This document shows, piece by piece, positions 45,366 through 54,900 of a stretch of DNA of 64,000 nucleotides. A program made the position numbers and the translations under genes. The number at the start of each line of letters is the position of its first letter. Positions within the stretch are counted from its first letter, which is position 1. Source of the stretch: Cohnella endophytica (lineage in GTDB: Bacteria; Bacillota; Bacilli; Paenibacillales; Paenibacillaceae); assembly GCF_003628305.1 (NCBI RefSeq), contig NZ_RBZM01000005.1, positions 861,367 through 925,366 of the forward strand, read 5' to 3'. Below the pieces are notes generated by a model. The model saw only the letters and a program-made list of their open reading frames with translations, did not search any database and was not told the origin of the DNA.

Positions 45366-46667
45366 ATGGAAATCTCGCAGACGGCCCTGCAAGAACAAAA
45401 GCTGCTGCTTACGTCTCAGATGCGTCAATCCATGGAAATTCTGCACATGTCCTCCTTGGATTTAAATGAATTTATTCAGCAGCAGTCGCTTGATAATCCC
45501 TTTATCGAGCTGCAGCACGCTAACGATATCCCTTCAACTCGTCATGCCGGCGGCTCTGAACAAGATTGGTGGCTTAATGCCGACCTTTCTAGCGAGGCTA
45601 CTTTAGAATCGGTATTGCTTGAGCAGGTCACCTACATGAAGCTCTCTCCCGATGTCTTGATCTTGTGCAAATGGATCATCGGCAATCTGGACGAGAAGGG
45701 CTATCTTTTGCATTCCATAGATGAAATTTCCGCGTTAAAGGGCGCTTCTTTAAGGCAAGTAAGCGAGGCAGTAAGCGTCATACAAGGCTTAGAGCCTTAC
45801 GGTGTAGGGGCTTCAACTTTAGCGGAGTGCCTTCTCCTACAACTGCAGCATCAGGAGCAAGAGCAGGAAGATGATCAGCTCGTCATGAGCCTAGTCCGGG
45901 ATGATTTACTTAGCATCGCGGAAGGAAGACTCAGGCAGTTAGCGGAGAAATACGGAACAGAGGTTGCGAATATTAAGGCTGCCATTGTAAAAATCAGCTC
46001 GCTTAATCCTAAGCCAGGGGCTTTATACGTCAGGGAAAAGCCGCAATATATTTTACCTGATCTTCAGCTTATTGAGGTTGCAGGGAAATACGAATTGTCC
46101 CTTGAAAGCGGCGGGCTACCGGCCATTACGATAAATGATTCTTATATGAGCTTGATGGAGCAAAAGGCTTCGAAGGATGTCCATCGTTATTTGAAAAAAA
46201 ACTGGCAAGCCGCGAAGGAGCTAATGGATAGTATCGAGCGAAGGAAGGCGACTTTGCTGAAAACGGCGGGCGCTATTTTCGAGCTGCAGGCGGAGTTTTG
46301 CAAGAAAGGCTCCTCCTCGATTCGGCCGATGTCCATGAAGCAAATCGCCGAAACTTTACAAGTGCATGAATCGACGATAAGCCGAACCGTTAACCATAAG
46401 TATATTCGAACGCCATGGGGACTTTTCGAGCTTAAGCATTTCTTCTCGTCCTCCATAAAGCACGCTGACGGAACGACAGTTTCGGCTATATATATTAAAG
46501 AACGAGTGCGCGAGTGTATCTTGACAGAAGAGGAAGCCTCGCCGCTATCCGACCAACAGATCGCATTGCAATTGAATAGCGAGGGGATACTGATCTCGCG
46601 TAGAACGGTAACGAAGTATAGAGAACAGATGAACCTGCAGTCCTCTACGCGGAGGAAAAACAAGTAA
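45366..46667 (+). CDS. rpoN: RNA polymerase sigma-54 factor
   Basis: ATG 45366 is preferred over ATG 45360 and an earlier in-frame ATG because GAGGAGG then has normal spacing; the protein has 433 residues. The Gln/Leu-rich activator-interaction region (ISQTALQEQKLLLTSQMRQSMEIL) is at the N-terminus. The core-binding region follows, then a helix-turn-helix (MKQIAETLQVHESTISRTVNHKYI in parts, about 325-350), and the RpoN box ISRRTVTKYRE is near the C-terminus. It directs polymerase to -24/-12 promoters such as that at 43271. The gene is directly downstream of such a target, next to its activator, forming a local regulon. Confidence 0.95.
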   Translation: MEISQTALQEQKLLLTSQMRQSMEILHMSSLDLNEFIQQQSLDNPFIELQHANDIPSTRHAGGSEQDWWLNADLSSEATLESVLLEQVTYMKLSPDVLILCKWIIGNLDEKGYLLHSIDEISALKGASLRQVSEAVSVIQGLEPYGVGASTLAECLLLQLQHQEQEQEDDQLVMSLVRDDLLSIAEGRLRQLAEKYGTEVANIKAAIVKISSLNPKPGALYVREKPQYILPDLQLIEVAGKYELSLESGGLPAITINDSYMSLMEQKASKDVHRYLKKNWQAAKELMDSIERRKATLLKTAGAIFELQAEFCKKGSSSIRPMSMKQIAETLQVHESTISRTVNHKYIRTPWGLFELKHFFSSSIKHADGTTVSAIYIKERVRECILTEEEASPLSDQQIALQLNSEGILISRRTVTKYREQMNLQSSTRRKNK

Positions 46668-46698
46668 TAATGCGCGAGGCAAGCTGATTAATCATTTG

Positions 46699-47250
46699 TC
46701 AAGGATAGTAGACGAGCGCATGGAAACGCGCAATGCTCTGCGTGTTGTTCTTATAAATATGGGGTTGATCGGCTGCGAACCGAAGAGAATGGTTAGCATG
46801 AATAGGATAGACGCGTCCGTCGAATGTTATTTCCAAGCTGCCCTCCAGCATCATAACGTATTCCTCGACTCCCGCACTGTGGGCCTCCGATTCGTTCGTG
46901 CAGCCCGGGTCCATCTCGACCAGGTAAATCTCGAATTGTTTATGAGGGTTGAAGGGAAAAAGGGGATAAGAACGAAATGCGCCGCCTGCTTCCAGTAAAG
47001 GGTCCACATCTTCTGCGGAGACAATAGAAATAGCGGGACTTTGATCTTCAATTAATGAAGTGAAAGATAGATGAAGTCCGTTGGCGATTTTCCAAATGAT
47101 CGAAATCGAAGGGTTGGACTCTCCCCGCTCGATTTGCGCAAGCATCGCTTTGCTTACTCCGGTTAAGTCAGCCACTTTATCTAAGCTGTAGCCTCTGCTA
47201 TTGCGGATAGATTTTAAATTTTTGCCCAATTTAACATGTATAGGTTCCAT
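46699..47250 (-). CDS. XRE-family regulator with C-terminal cupin domain
   Basis: The start is ATG 47250, which has GAGGGA upstream; an in-frame ATG at 47268 does not. The 183-residue protein has a helix-turn-helix at about residues 10-62 (LKSIRNSRGYSLDKVADLTGVSKAMLAQIERG in parts) and a cupin barrel at about 105-180 (HSAGVEEYVMMLEGSLEITFDGR). Such proteins sense small metabolites through the cupin fold. It is divergent from kbl-tdh and converges with rpoN, so it probably controls threonine degradation. Confidence 0.88.
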   Translation of the reverse strand: MEPIHVKLGKNLKSIRNSRGYSLDKVADLTGVSKAMLAQIERGESNPSISIIWKIANGLHLSFTSLIEDQSPAISIVSAEDVDPLLEAGGAFRSYPLFPFNPHKQFEIYLVEMDPGCTNESEAHSAGVEEYVMMLEGSLEITFDGRVYPIHANHSLRFAADQPHIYKNNTQSIARFHALVYYP

Positions 47251-47403
47251 AATTCCCTCTATTATCATTTTTTAATTATCGTATCGTAAATAACGCTAAA
47301 AGTCGATTTCTTACTTTCATATTGTGCGTTATAATAAACGTATGTATACTATAGCGTATGACGAATTGTTTTAAATTAGAGTGCGTCCGAGGAGGGGTCC
47401 AAC
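47251..47403 (+). promoter_or_regulatory. divergent promoter region of the XRE-cupin gene and kbl
   Basis: A TATAAT box lies at 47330-47335 upstream of kbl, with no good -35. ATAACGC (47290) and GCGTTAT (47326) form an inverted pair around it, and CGTATG occurs twice after it. These may be binding sites of the divergent regulator. Confidence 0.35.
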
Positions 47404-48594
47404 TTGTCAAGTAAACAATTAGAGCAATTTTTGACGGAGAATTTGGCGGAGCTAAAAAGCAAAGGTTTATACAATGTGATTGACACCATACAAGGAGCGA
47501 ATGCTCCTATTATCACGATTTCGGGAAAAGAATTTATTAACTTATCGTCCAACAACTATTTAGGGTTAGCCACTGATCCAAGATTAATTGAAGCGGCGGT
47601 TCAAGCGGCGAAAACATACGGAGCCGGGGCAGGAGCAGTCCGCACGATAAACGGCACGTTAGACATCCATATCCAGCTTGAAGAAAAGCTGAAGGCATTT
47701 AAGCAGACCGAAGCCGTTGTCGTCTATCAGTCGGGGTTCAATTGCAATATGGCGGCCATATCCGCGGTAATGGATCAGTCCGATGCTATTTTATCCGATG
47801 AATTAAATCATGCCTCGATCATTGAAGGCTGTAGATTATCCAAAGCCAAGATCCTCCGTTACTACCATTCCGACATGGACGATTTGAGCGCGAAGGCTAA
47901 GGCAGCGCGTGAATCGGGTTTGTATAAAAAAATAATGGTCATTACGGACGGCGTATTTTCCATGGACGGGGATATTGCCAAGCTTCCGGAAATCATTGAA
48001 ATTGCAGCTCGGTATGATCTCATTACTTATGTGGATGATGCCCATGGTTCCGGCGTACTCGGAAAGGGCGCGGGAACGGTAAAGCATTTCGGTCTATCCG
48101 ATCAAGTGGACTTTCAAATCGGTACGCTTTCCAAAGCGATCGGGGTTGTCGGGGGATATGTAGCCGGCAAACGAGACTTAATCGATTGGCTGAAGGCTAG
48201 AAGCAAACCGTTTTTATTTTCGACCGCATTACCGCCGGCAGCAGTTAGTCCCGCTATTGCGGCAATCGACATTATCAGGGACACGCCTTCGTTAATGGAC
48301 CGATTATGGGAAAACGGGAATGTGTTGAAAAAAGGGCTCACCGAGCTGGGCTTCGATACAGGCAAAAGCGAAACTCCGATCACTCCATGTATCATAGGGG
48401 AAGAGAAACAAACGCAGCTATTCAGCAAACTTCTCTATGAGAAAGGCGTATATGCGAAGGCGATCGTATTCCCTACCGTTCCAAAAGGGACAGGAAGAAT
48501 CAGGAATATGCCTACGGCCGGTCACACCAAGGAAATGCTGGAAGAAGTATTAGCCGTCTATGAAGCTGTAGGCAAAGAGCTCGGTTTGATTTAG
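47404..48594 (+). CDS. kbl: glycine C-acetyltransferase (2-amino-3-ketobutyrate CoA ligase)
   Basis: TTG 47404 follows GAGGAGGGG; the 396-residue length is standard. It is a PLP-dependent alpha-oxoamine synthase: [36 protein letters not shown], and the PLP lysine Lys244 in [14 protein letters not shown]. It splits 2-amino-3-ketobutyrate with CoA to glycine and acetyl-CoA, the second step of threonine breakdown. The dehydrogenase for the first step is encoded next. AONS (BioF) is a related alternative, but the context favours Kbl. Confidence 0.9.
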   Translation: MSSKQLEQFLTENLAELKSKGLYNVIDTIQGANAPIITISGKEFINLSSNNYLGLATDPRLIEAAVQAAKTYGAGAGAVRTINGTLDIHIQLEEKLKAFKQTEAVVVYQSGFNCNMAAISAVMDQSDAILSDELNHASIIEGCRLSKAKILRYYHSDMDDLSAKAKAARESGLYKKIMVITDGVFSMDGDIAKLPEIIEIAARYDLITYVDDAHGSGVLGKGAGTVKHFGLSDQVDFQIGTLSKAIGVVGGYVAGKRDLIDWLKARSKPFLFSTALPPAAVSPAIAAIDIIRDTPSLMDRLWENGNVLKKGLTELGFDTGKSETPITPCIIGEEKQTQLFSKLLYEKGVYAKAIVFPTVPKGTGRIRNMPTAGHTKEMLEEVLAVYEAVGKELGLI

Positions 48595-48611
48595 GGAAGG
48601 AGATTTATTTT

Positions 48612-49559
48612 ATGCATAAGATTTTGGTTACGGGAGCGTCCGGACAAATCGGAACGGAGCTTGTGGCTAGATTACGCCAAATTTACAATATAGATCACGT
48701 AATCGCAACGGATATTAAAGCGGATGGATTAAATGAGTCTTCGGGTATTTATGAAATTCTTGACGTAACGGATGGCCAAGCGATGCATGACATCGCCAAT
48801 AAATATCAAGTAGATACGATTATACATCTGGCCGCATTGTTGTCGGCGACCGCGGAGGCGAAACCTCTACTGGCTTGGCATTTGAACATGGGGGGACTGC
48901 TCAATGCGTTGGAGGTTTCCAAGTCGCTGAATTGTCGGCTCTTTACGCCAAGCTCGATCGCCGCTTTCGGTCCGACGACGCCGAAAAACAATACTCCGCA
49001 GGATACGATGCAAAGACCCACATCGATGTACGGAGTAAGCAAGGTTTCGGGCGAATTATTATGCGACTATTATTACCATAAATTTGGCGTAGACACTCGC
49101 GGGCTTCGCTTCCCGGGTCTGATCTCCTACACGGCTCCGCCCGGGGGAGGAACGACTGACTATGCGGTAGAAATGTTTTACGAAGCCATAGCCAAAGGCA
49201 GCTACACTTCTTATATTAAGCAAGGCACCTTCATGGATATGATGTATATGCCGGATGCGATTGAAGCCATCATTAAGTTGATGGAAGCGGATGCGTCCAG
49301 CCTAAAGCATCGAAATGCCTTTAATATATCGGCTATGAGCATAGATCCGGAGATGATCGCAACCGCAATAAGAAAACATATTCCGGATTTTAAACTGGGA
49401 TATTATTCCGATCCGGTGAGGCAAGCGATTGCGGATAGCTGGCCGGATTCAATCGACAGTTCCGCTTCCAAAGAAGAATGGGGCTTCCAGGCAGCGTACG
49501 ATCTGGACAAAATGACGGATGACATGCTTTCGCATCTTGCAAGCAGGTTGGTCGTCTAA
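48612..49559 (+). CDS. tdh: L-threonine 3-dehydrogenase, short-chain (epimerase-like) type
   Basis: The 315-residue enzyme starts at ATG 48612 with AAGGAG upstream, 17 bases after kbl. It has the NAD-binding VTGASGQIGTEL motif at the N-terminus, IIHLAALLSA, and the catalytic pair Tyr140 and Lys144 in SMYGVSKVSGE. The sequence is of the epimerase-like SDR class of threonine dehydrogenases, not the zinc-dependent one. It oxidises L-threonine to 2-amino-3-ketobutyrate, the substrate of Kbl. A terminator follows. Confidence 0.88.
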   Translation: MHKILVTGASGQIGTELVARLRQIYNIDHVIATDIKADGLNESSGIYEILDVTDGQAMHDIANKYQVDTIIHLAALLSATAEAKPLLAWHLNMGGLLNALEVSKSLNCRLFTPSSIAAFGPTTPKNNTPQDTMQRPTSMYGVSKVSGELLCDYYYHKFGVDTRGLRFPGLISYTAPPGGGTTDYAVEMFYEAIAKGSYTSYIKQGTFMDMMYMPDAIEAIIKLMEADASSLKHRNAFNISAMSIDPEMIATAIRKHIPDFKLGYYSDPVRQAIADSWPDSIDSSASKEEWGFQAAYDLDKMTDDMLSHLASRLVV

Positions 49560-49574
49560 GAATTCGCAACGCAG

Positions 49575-49610
49575 TGCACCTCTTAGAACATTCTAGGAGG
49601 TGCATTTTTC
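49575..49610 (+). terminator. rho-independent terminator after kbl-tdh
   Basis: TGCACCTCTTAGA and TCTAGGAGGTGCA pair (one G-T pair) around ACAT, followed by TTTTTC. Confidence 0.92.
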
Positions 49611-49734
49611 TGTGTAATCCTATTCAACCCAAGAATCAATTTTTGGATTACAAGACGAATATGCAGGAAAATAATTGAATAACGTCGAAAATTAGGACAC
49701 AAGTAAACGCTTTGCACTCTAGGAGGCAACCCCA

Positions 49735-51564
49735 TTGAAAAAACGATTGCAAACCGCAGTCTTGTTCCTTTTAACAGCATTGATCATGATTCCGCAGGTG
49801 ACATGGGCAGCAACAGCGAAAAGCAGTTCCACACAGAAGGTTGCACTGGTGTTCGCCTCAAGCCAGCGTCAAGTTTTAGTGGGAAGCCAATTGAATTTGA
49901 AGGTTTCTACCCAACCTAAAGTGAATATCGCCTTTAGTTCAAGCAACAACAAGATTGCTACCGTCAGTCCCACGGGTACGGTCAAGGGCGTTGCTGCTGG
50001 AAAAGTCAACATTACAGCAAAAACGAACCAAGCAGGGTACACCGGCCAATCCATAATTACGATAGAAGTTCTGCCGAAAACAGCGCTGCTACCTAAGCTG
50101 GACGAACGGTATATTCCCGCAACGACCGATTCGAACATGGCCCACGGGAGCTACATTCAAGAGGATAACGAATACAGATACGAGATCAAACTCGGCGAGT
50201 ATCTCAGCCTGGGCGGGCCGATCGAGCGGGTGAAAAAAAGCGATCCCAAATCGCGGATCGTACTGTTTAAGGGGCATGCTCTCTCGCTTTCAATGAAAGG
50301 CGATTGGTTATACTTTTGTAACCTAGATAAAGAGTATTCGCTTTACAAAATCAAGAACGACGGCACGAACCTTACCAGGCTATCCGGAGATTATGAATTG
50401 GCAACCAAATTTGCAATCGCGGGCAATTGGGTTTATTACGGCGGAAGACACGGAATCCGCAAAGTGCTGACCGATGGGACGAAGGATCAGCAGGTATTCG
50501 ATACGGATTACATGATGAGTTTCGAATTGTCGGATGGATGGATCTACTACATGGTGTATGAGGATTCCGACTTCAAATTGTATCGTGCCCAGCTCGGACA
50601 AAAGAAAAGCCAGTATATCACCAAACTCCAATTCCCCGAATTTTATGTGGCTAACGGGTATGTATACTTCAGTGAGTTAGGCGAAAATGAATCGATAGTA
50701 CGAATTCGAGCTGACGGCTCCGGCTTAACGAAGGTTTTGAATGGCTTGGTATCCTATATTTCAGACAAAGGGATCTATTACGTAGATTATCTTTCCTCAG
50801 ACCGTGGGTATAGCATCTACCGGGCAGAGCTTGACGGAAGCCAGCCGAAGAAACTATTCACGATCGCGGAAAATAGTTTCGGCGGCAGCATTGATCCGTT
50901 GATTGTTGGCTCATCCTTCTATTATCGCGACGATGTTCAATCAGCAATTTACCAAGTCTCTCTTGACGGCCATCATCGCGTAAAGCTCGGTTCCGACAGA
51001 GTGGACGTCACGTCGGTTGGCCAGCTAGTAGAAGCCCAGCGGGATGGAATTCCCTACGTCATACCAGAAGATCATATCAGCCTGCATAAGTATGAGGAGG
51101 CCTTGATCAAAGCTAAGCAAGTCATTCAGGAGATCATCGCGCCTACAATGACAGATGACCAGAAACTAAAGGCTGTACATGACTACATTGTTTTGAATAC
51201 CGCGTACGACTACGACAACTATTTGAACGATACCATACCAGATGATTCTTACTCGGAATATGGCGTTCTTCTTAAAAACACGGCCGTCTGCCAGGGCTAT
51301 GCGCTAACGCTCAAGCTTTTTCTCGATCAACTCGGAATTGAAAACTACTTTGTCGTCGGCGAAGCCAACAATGGAACAACGGTAGGGGGGCACGCTTGGA
51401 ACGTAGTCGCCATCGACGGACGCTATTACCAAGTGGATACGACTTGGGATGATCCGGTCCCGAACATGCCGGGATATGTGAGATACACTTACTATAAAGT
51501 CAGCGATGACTTTATGTCCGCGTCCCGTACATGGGATCGTTCACAAGCGCCTGCGACAAATTGA
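49735..51564 (+). CDS. secreted Ig-like (Big_2) / DUF5050-like / transglutaminase-like protein
   Basis: TTG 49735 follows AGGAGG; the product has 609 residues. A signal peptide ends near WAA (about residue 26). About residues 35-120 form a Big_2 Ig-like domain (KIATVSPTGTVKGVAAGKVNITAKT in parts). About 155-440 contains beta-propeller-like repeats with the G.W.YY or .YYVDY pattern of DUF5050. About 455-609 is a transglutaminase-like domain with Cys519 in NTAVCQGYA, His553 in GGHAWNVV and Asp568 in QVDTTWDDP, so the triad is complete. It may be a protease or crosslinker acting on wall or extracellular protein. The target is unknown. Confidence 0.82.
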   Translation: MKKRLQTAVLFLLTALIMIPQVTWAATAKSSSTQKVALVFASSQRQVLVGSQLNLKVSTQPKVNIAFSSSNNKIATVSPTGTVKGVAAGKVNITAKTNQAGYTGQSIITIEVLPKTALLPKLDERYIPATTDSNMAHGSYIQEDNEYRYEIKLGEYLSLGGPIERVKKSDPKSRIVLFKGHALSLSMKGDWLYFCNLDKEYSLYKIKNDGTNLTRLSGDYELATKFAIAGNWVYYGGRHGIRKVLTDGTKDQQVFDTDYMMSFELSDGWIYYMVYEDSDFKLYRAQLGQKKSQYITKLQFPEFYVANGYVYFSELGENESIVRIRADGSGLTKVLNGLVSYISDKGIYYVDYLSSDRGYSIYRAELDGSQPKKLFTIAENSFGGSIDPLIVGSSFYYRDDVQSAIYQVSLDGHHRVKLGSDRVDVTSVGQLVEAQRDGIPYVIPEDHISLHKYEEALIKAKQVIQEIIAPTMTDDQKLKAVHDYIVLNTAYDYDNYLNDTIPDDSYSEYGVLLKNTAVCQGYALTLKLFLDQLGIENYFVVGEANNGTTVGGHAWNVVAIDGRYYQVDTTWDDPVPNMPGYVRYTYYKVSDDFMSASRTWDRSQAPATN

Positions 51565-51580
51565 AGATCTAAGAGGTTAG

Positions 51581-51615
51581 GTCCCGACAAAGAATTAAGT
51601 CGGGACTTTTTTTTT
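51581..51615 (+). terminator. rho-independent terminator after the transglutaminase-like gene
   Basis: GTCCCGAC and GTCGGGAC form a perfect 8-bp stem with a 10-base loop, followed by nine T residues. Confidence 0.93.
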
Positions 51616-51653
51616 GGAAACCAACAGCTAAAAAAATCGAAGTATAAGAAAAA

Positions 51654-51668
51654 ATGATATCGATTTCA
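51654..51668 (+). promoter_or_regulatory. second, weaker cre-like site before the GH3-GH30 gene
   Basis: ATGATATCGATTTCA matches the cre consensus at 13 of 15 positions and shares the 12-base string CGATTTCATAAA with the strong site at 51907. The 409-base gap 51565-51973 is AT-rich and holds no gene I can see. Confidence 0.35.
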
Positions 51669-51879
51669 TAAATTATGTCGTTAATGCGAAAAAAATTCAG
51701 GTATTAAGTCCTGTTGCCCTCCGCACGTAACCTGGATTCATGTTGGAACTAATATTTTGAAAAAACCAGTTATATCAACGTATTTATTGATTGTTGTTCT
51801 AATAAGCTCTTAAACTGCCTCTGCAAATTCCGAGTTTTTCCTCCAAAACAAGCTGTTTCTTCTAGTGCTATGGAGATGA

Positions 51880-51921
51880 TTGCTAATGATTTTTATTTCA
51901 TGTATCATGTAAACGATTTCA
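51880..51921 (+). promoter_or_regulatory. promoter of the GH3-GH30 gene with a perfect cre site
   Basis: TTGCTA and TATCAT lie 17 bases apart (51880-51908). ATGTAAACGATTTCA at 51907-51921 matches the cre consensus at all 15 positions and covers the end of the -10 box and the start region, which fits repression by CcpA when preferred sugars are present. Confidence 0.7.
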
Positions 51922-51973
51922 TAAAGTGCTACGATATTTCAAAAATACTAGACCCTGAAGGAGGAGTACCTAA

Positions 51974-54900
51974 GTGTTGAAGCGCAGACTTTCTGCAATC
52001 TCGGCTATGCTACTGACTAGTTCTTTGATCGTAGGCATTTTACCGGCACCCCACGCGTCAGCTGAAGCTAACGGGACGCTCGTGCCGTATTTCAACGCCT
52101 CTTTACCTGTGGAAACCCGCATAACCGACTTGCTCGGACGGATGACACTGGATGAAAAAATCGGTCAGATGGTGCAGGCGGAGCGTGCTTCCGTTACACC
52201 GGAGGATGTACAAACCTACCGACTTGGCTCTGTCTTGAGCGGCGGCGGTTCTTTCCCGAACGGAAAGCAATCGGACAGCACGCGCGAGAAATGGGCTTCT
52301 CTTGTGGACTCCTATCAAGCCGGGGCATTGTCTACGCGTCTCGGAATACCGCTCCTATACGGGGTTGACGCTATACATGGCAATAGCAACTTGGTCGGGG
52401 CAACGCTGTTTCCACACAATATCGGGCTAGGAGCGGCGGGCGATCCGGCACTCGTCGAGCAAATCGGCGTTGCGACTGCCCAGGAAATTAAAGCGGCGGG
52501 CACGAACTGGGCATTCGCCCCAACGATCGCCGATCCGCAAAACATTCAATGGGGCCGTACATATGAAGGCTTCGGAGACAATCAAGAGCTGGTAGCCCAA
52601 ATGGGCGCGGCGTTCATTAAAGGGCTTCAAGGCACGACGAAGGATCAACTCAAAAACACCGACCATGTCGTAGCCACGGCGAAGCACTTTCTGGGCGAAG
52701 GCCTGACGGATAACGGAACTAACCAGGGCAACGTTTCCAACATGACAGAAGCGGAAGTGCTTGCGCTTGACTTGCCGATGTACAAGGCCGCGGTAGATGC
52801 AGGCGTTAGGACGGTCATGGCTTCTTACAGCAGCATCCAGGGACTGAAGATGCATGCCAATAAGCGGTTGCTCACGGATGTTCTGAAGGGACAGCTGGGC
52901 TTTACCGGCTTTGTCATTTCGGACTATAACGGCGTGCAACAGATAACGAAGGACTGGGACGGCAACGCGGTCAGCGGGCTGAAGAACCAGATCCGCGTTG
53001 CCGTTAACGCAGGCGTTGACATGATGATGATGCCTTCCGATTGGAAGAACACTCTCTCCAATCTCAAAGCGCTTGTCACCGAAGGTGCAATCACGCAAGC
53101 CCGTATAGACGATGCGGTAAAACGGATATTGCGCGTGAAATTCGAATCCGGCGCGTTCGAGCATCCGATGACGGATCAGAGCCTTTCTTCGACTTTTGGC
53201 TCGGCGGATCACCGCTTGCTGGCGCGCGACGCCGTCGCCAAGTCGCTCGTCCTGCTCAAGAACGACAACGTAAACGGTGCGCCGATCCTATCTCAGCTAT
53301 CTAACATGAGTAAGATTTTCGTAGCCGGCAAGAGCGCCAACGATATCGGAATCCAGTCCGGTGGTTGGTCTATTACTTGGCAGGGCGCGAAAGGCAATAC
53401 GACGCCGGGTACTACCATTCTGAAGGGCATCCAAAACGCAGTCGGCAGCACGAAAACCGTAACCTATAACAAAGGCGGCCGCGGCGCGGCAGGTAATGAT
53501 GTCGCTATCGCTTTCATCGGTGAAACGCCTTACGCGGAAGGTAGCGGCGACTCGCTGAATTCGCTGAAGCTAGACGCGGAAGATCTCGCAACGTTGGATA
53601 ATATTAAAGCTTCCGGGGTGCCGACCATCGTTGTACTCGTTTCCGGGCGACCGCTTATGATTAGCGACCGTCTTAACGACTGGGCGGGACTCGTAGAAGC
53701 TTGGCTTCCCGGCACGGAAGGCGATGGAGTTGCCGATGTCCTGTTCGGGAATAAAGACTTCACGGGGAAGCTGCCGGTTCGCTGGCCGTTCTATACCGAA
53801 GCGTATACGACCCCCATGGCGGGTCAGTCCGATCTTGATCCGAAGTACGTCCTGTTTAACTACGGATACGGCTTGAACAAAGCAACGGAAACGCCGGCTT
53901 TACCGGCCATTCCGGATAAACCCGGCCAACAGGATCCATATGTGAAGGTTGAAGCGGAGGACTATATCGCCCAATCCGGCGGCTTGCAGGCGGAGGACAC
54001 TTCCGATGTCGGCAAAGGCAAAGATATCGGATACACGAGTGCTGGAGCATGGTTGGAGTACATGATCGATGTTCCGCAAAGCGGAACCTTCGACGTCGAT
54101 TTCCGTTATGCGGTGAACGGCGACCCTACCGGTCTGAAAATGCTCGACGCAAGCGGTAACGAACTGGGTACTCTGTCCGTTACGACTACGGGCGGCTGGC
54201 AGAACTGGGCGACGAAGACTGTAACGGGCGTACCTCTAACCGCGGGCATCCAGAAAATCAAGCTTCAGTTTACGGGAGGCAATATCAACTTAAACTGGTT
54301 CGGTTCCAAAGGGTTCAGTCCTGCCCCCGCGCAAAGCGGAGGCGGAGGCGGTGTGGTAGCGCCGCAGACCGTTGTCAAAGAAGACGCCGTTGAGAGCTGG
54401 ATTTCGGGGGAACGCGAACGCGCGAATCGAAACTGGTATTATGCGCCGCTCTGGAAGCCTGGCGACGAGGAGAGGCAGCTGACTCAGCAGCAGGAGAACC
54501 TCGATCTGACGAAGGTCGGCAACGATGCCGATGTCCCGACGATCAAAATCAATCCTAACAAAACCTATCAGACGGTTGCGGGCATGGGCTCTTCCATGGA
54601 AGAATCGACGATATTCAACATCACGAAAATGTCGGACGCCAAACAAACCGAATTGCTTACGAAGCTAGTGAGCCAGGACCAGGGCATCGGCATGAGCATG
54701 ACGCGTCTCACCATCGGCACGGCGGATTTCACTTCGCGCCAATTCTACACCTATGACGATATGCCGGCCGGCGAGACCGATCCCGATCTCGAACATTTCT
54801 CGATTCAGAAGGATATCGATTACGGTATCATTCCGGTCCTTCAGAAAATCAAAGCCATCAATCCGGACATGAAATTTTTCGCTTCTCCTTGGAGTCCTCC

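Noticed and set aside
49699..49716. cre-like string around AGTAAACGCTTTGCA before the transglutaminase-like gene
   Set aside because: The core is right, but the flanks fail on both strands (12 of 15), so it was not listed as a site.
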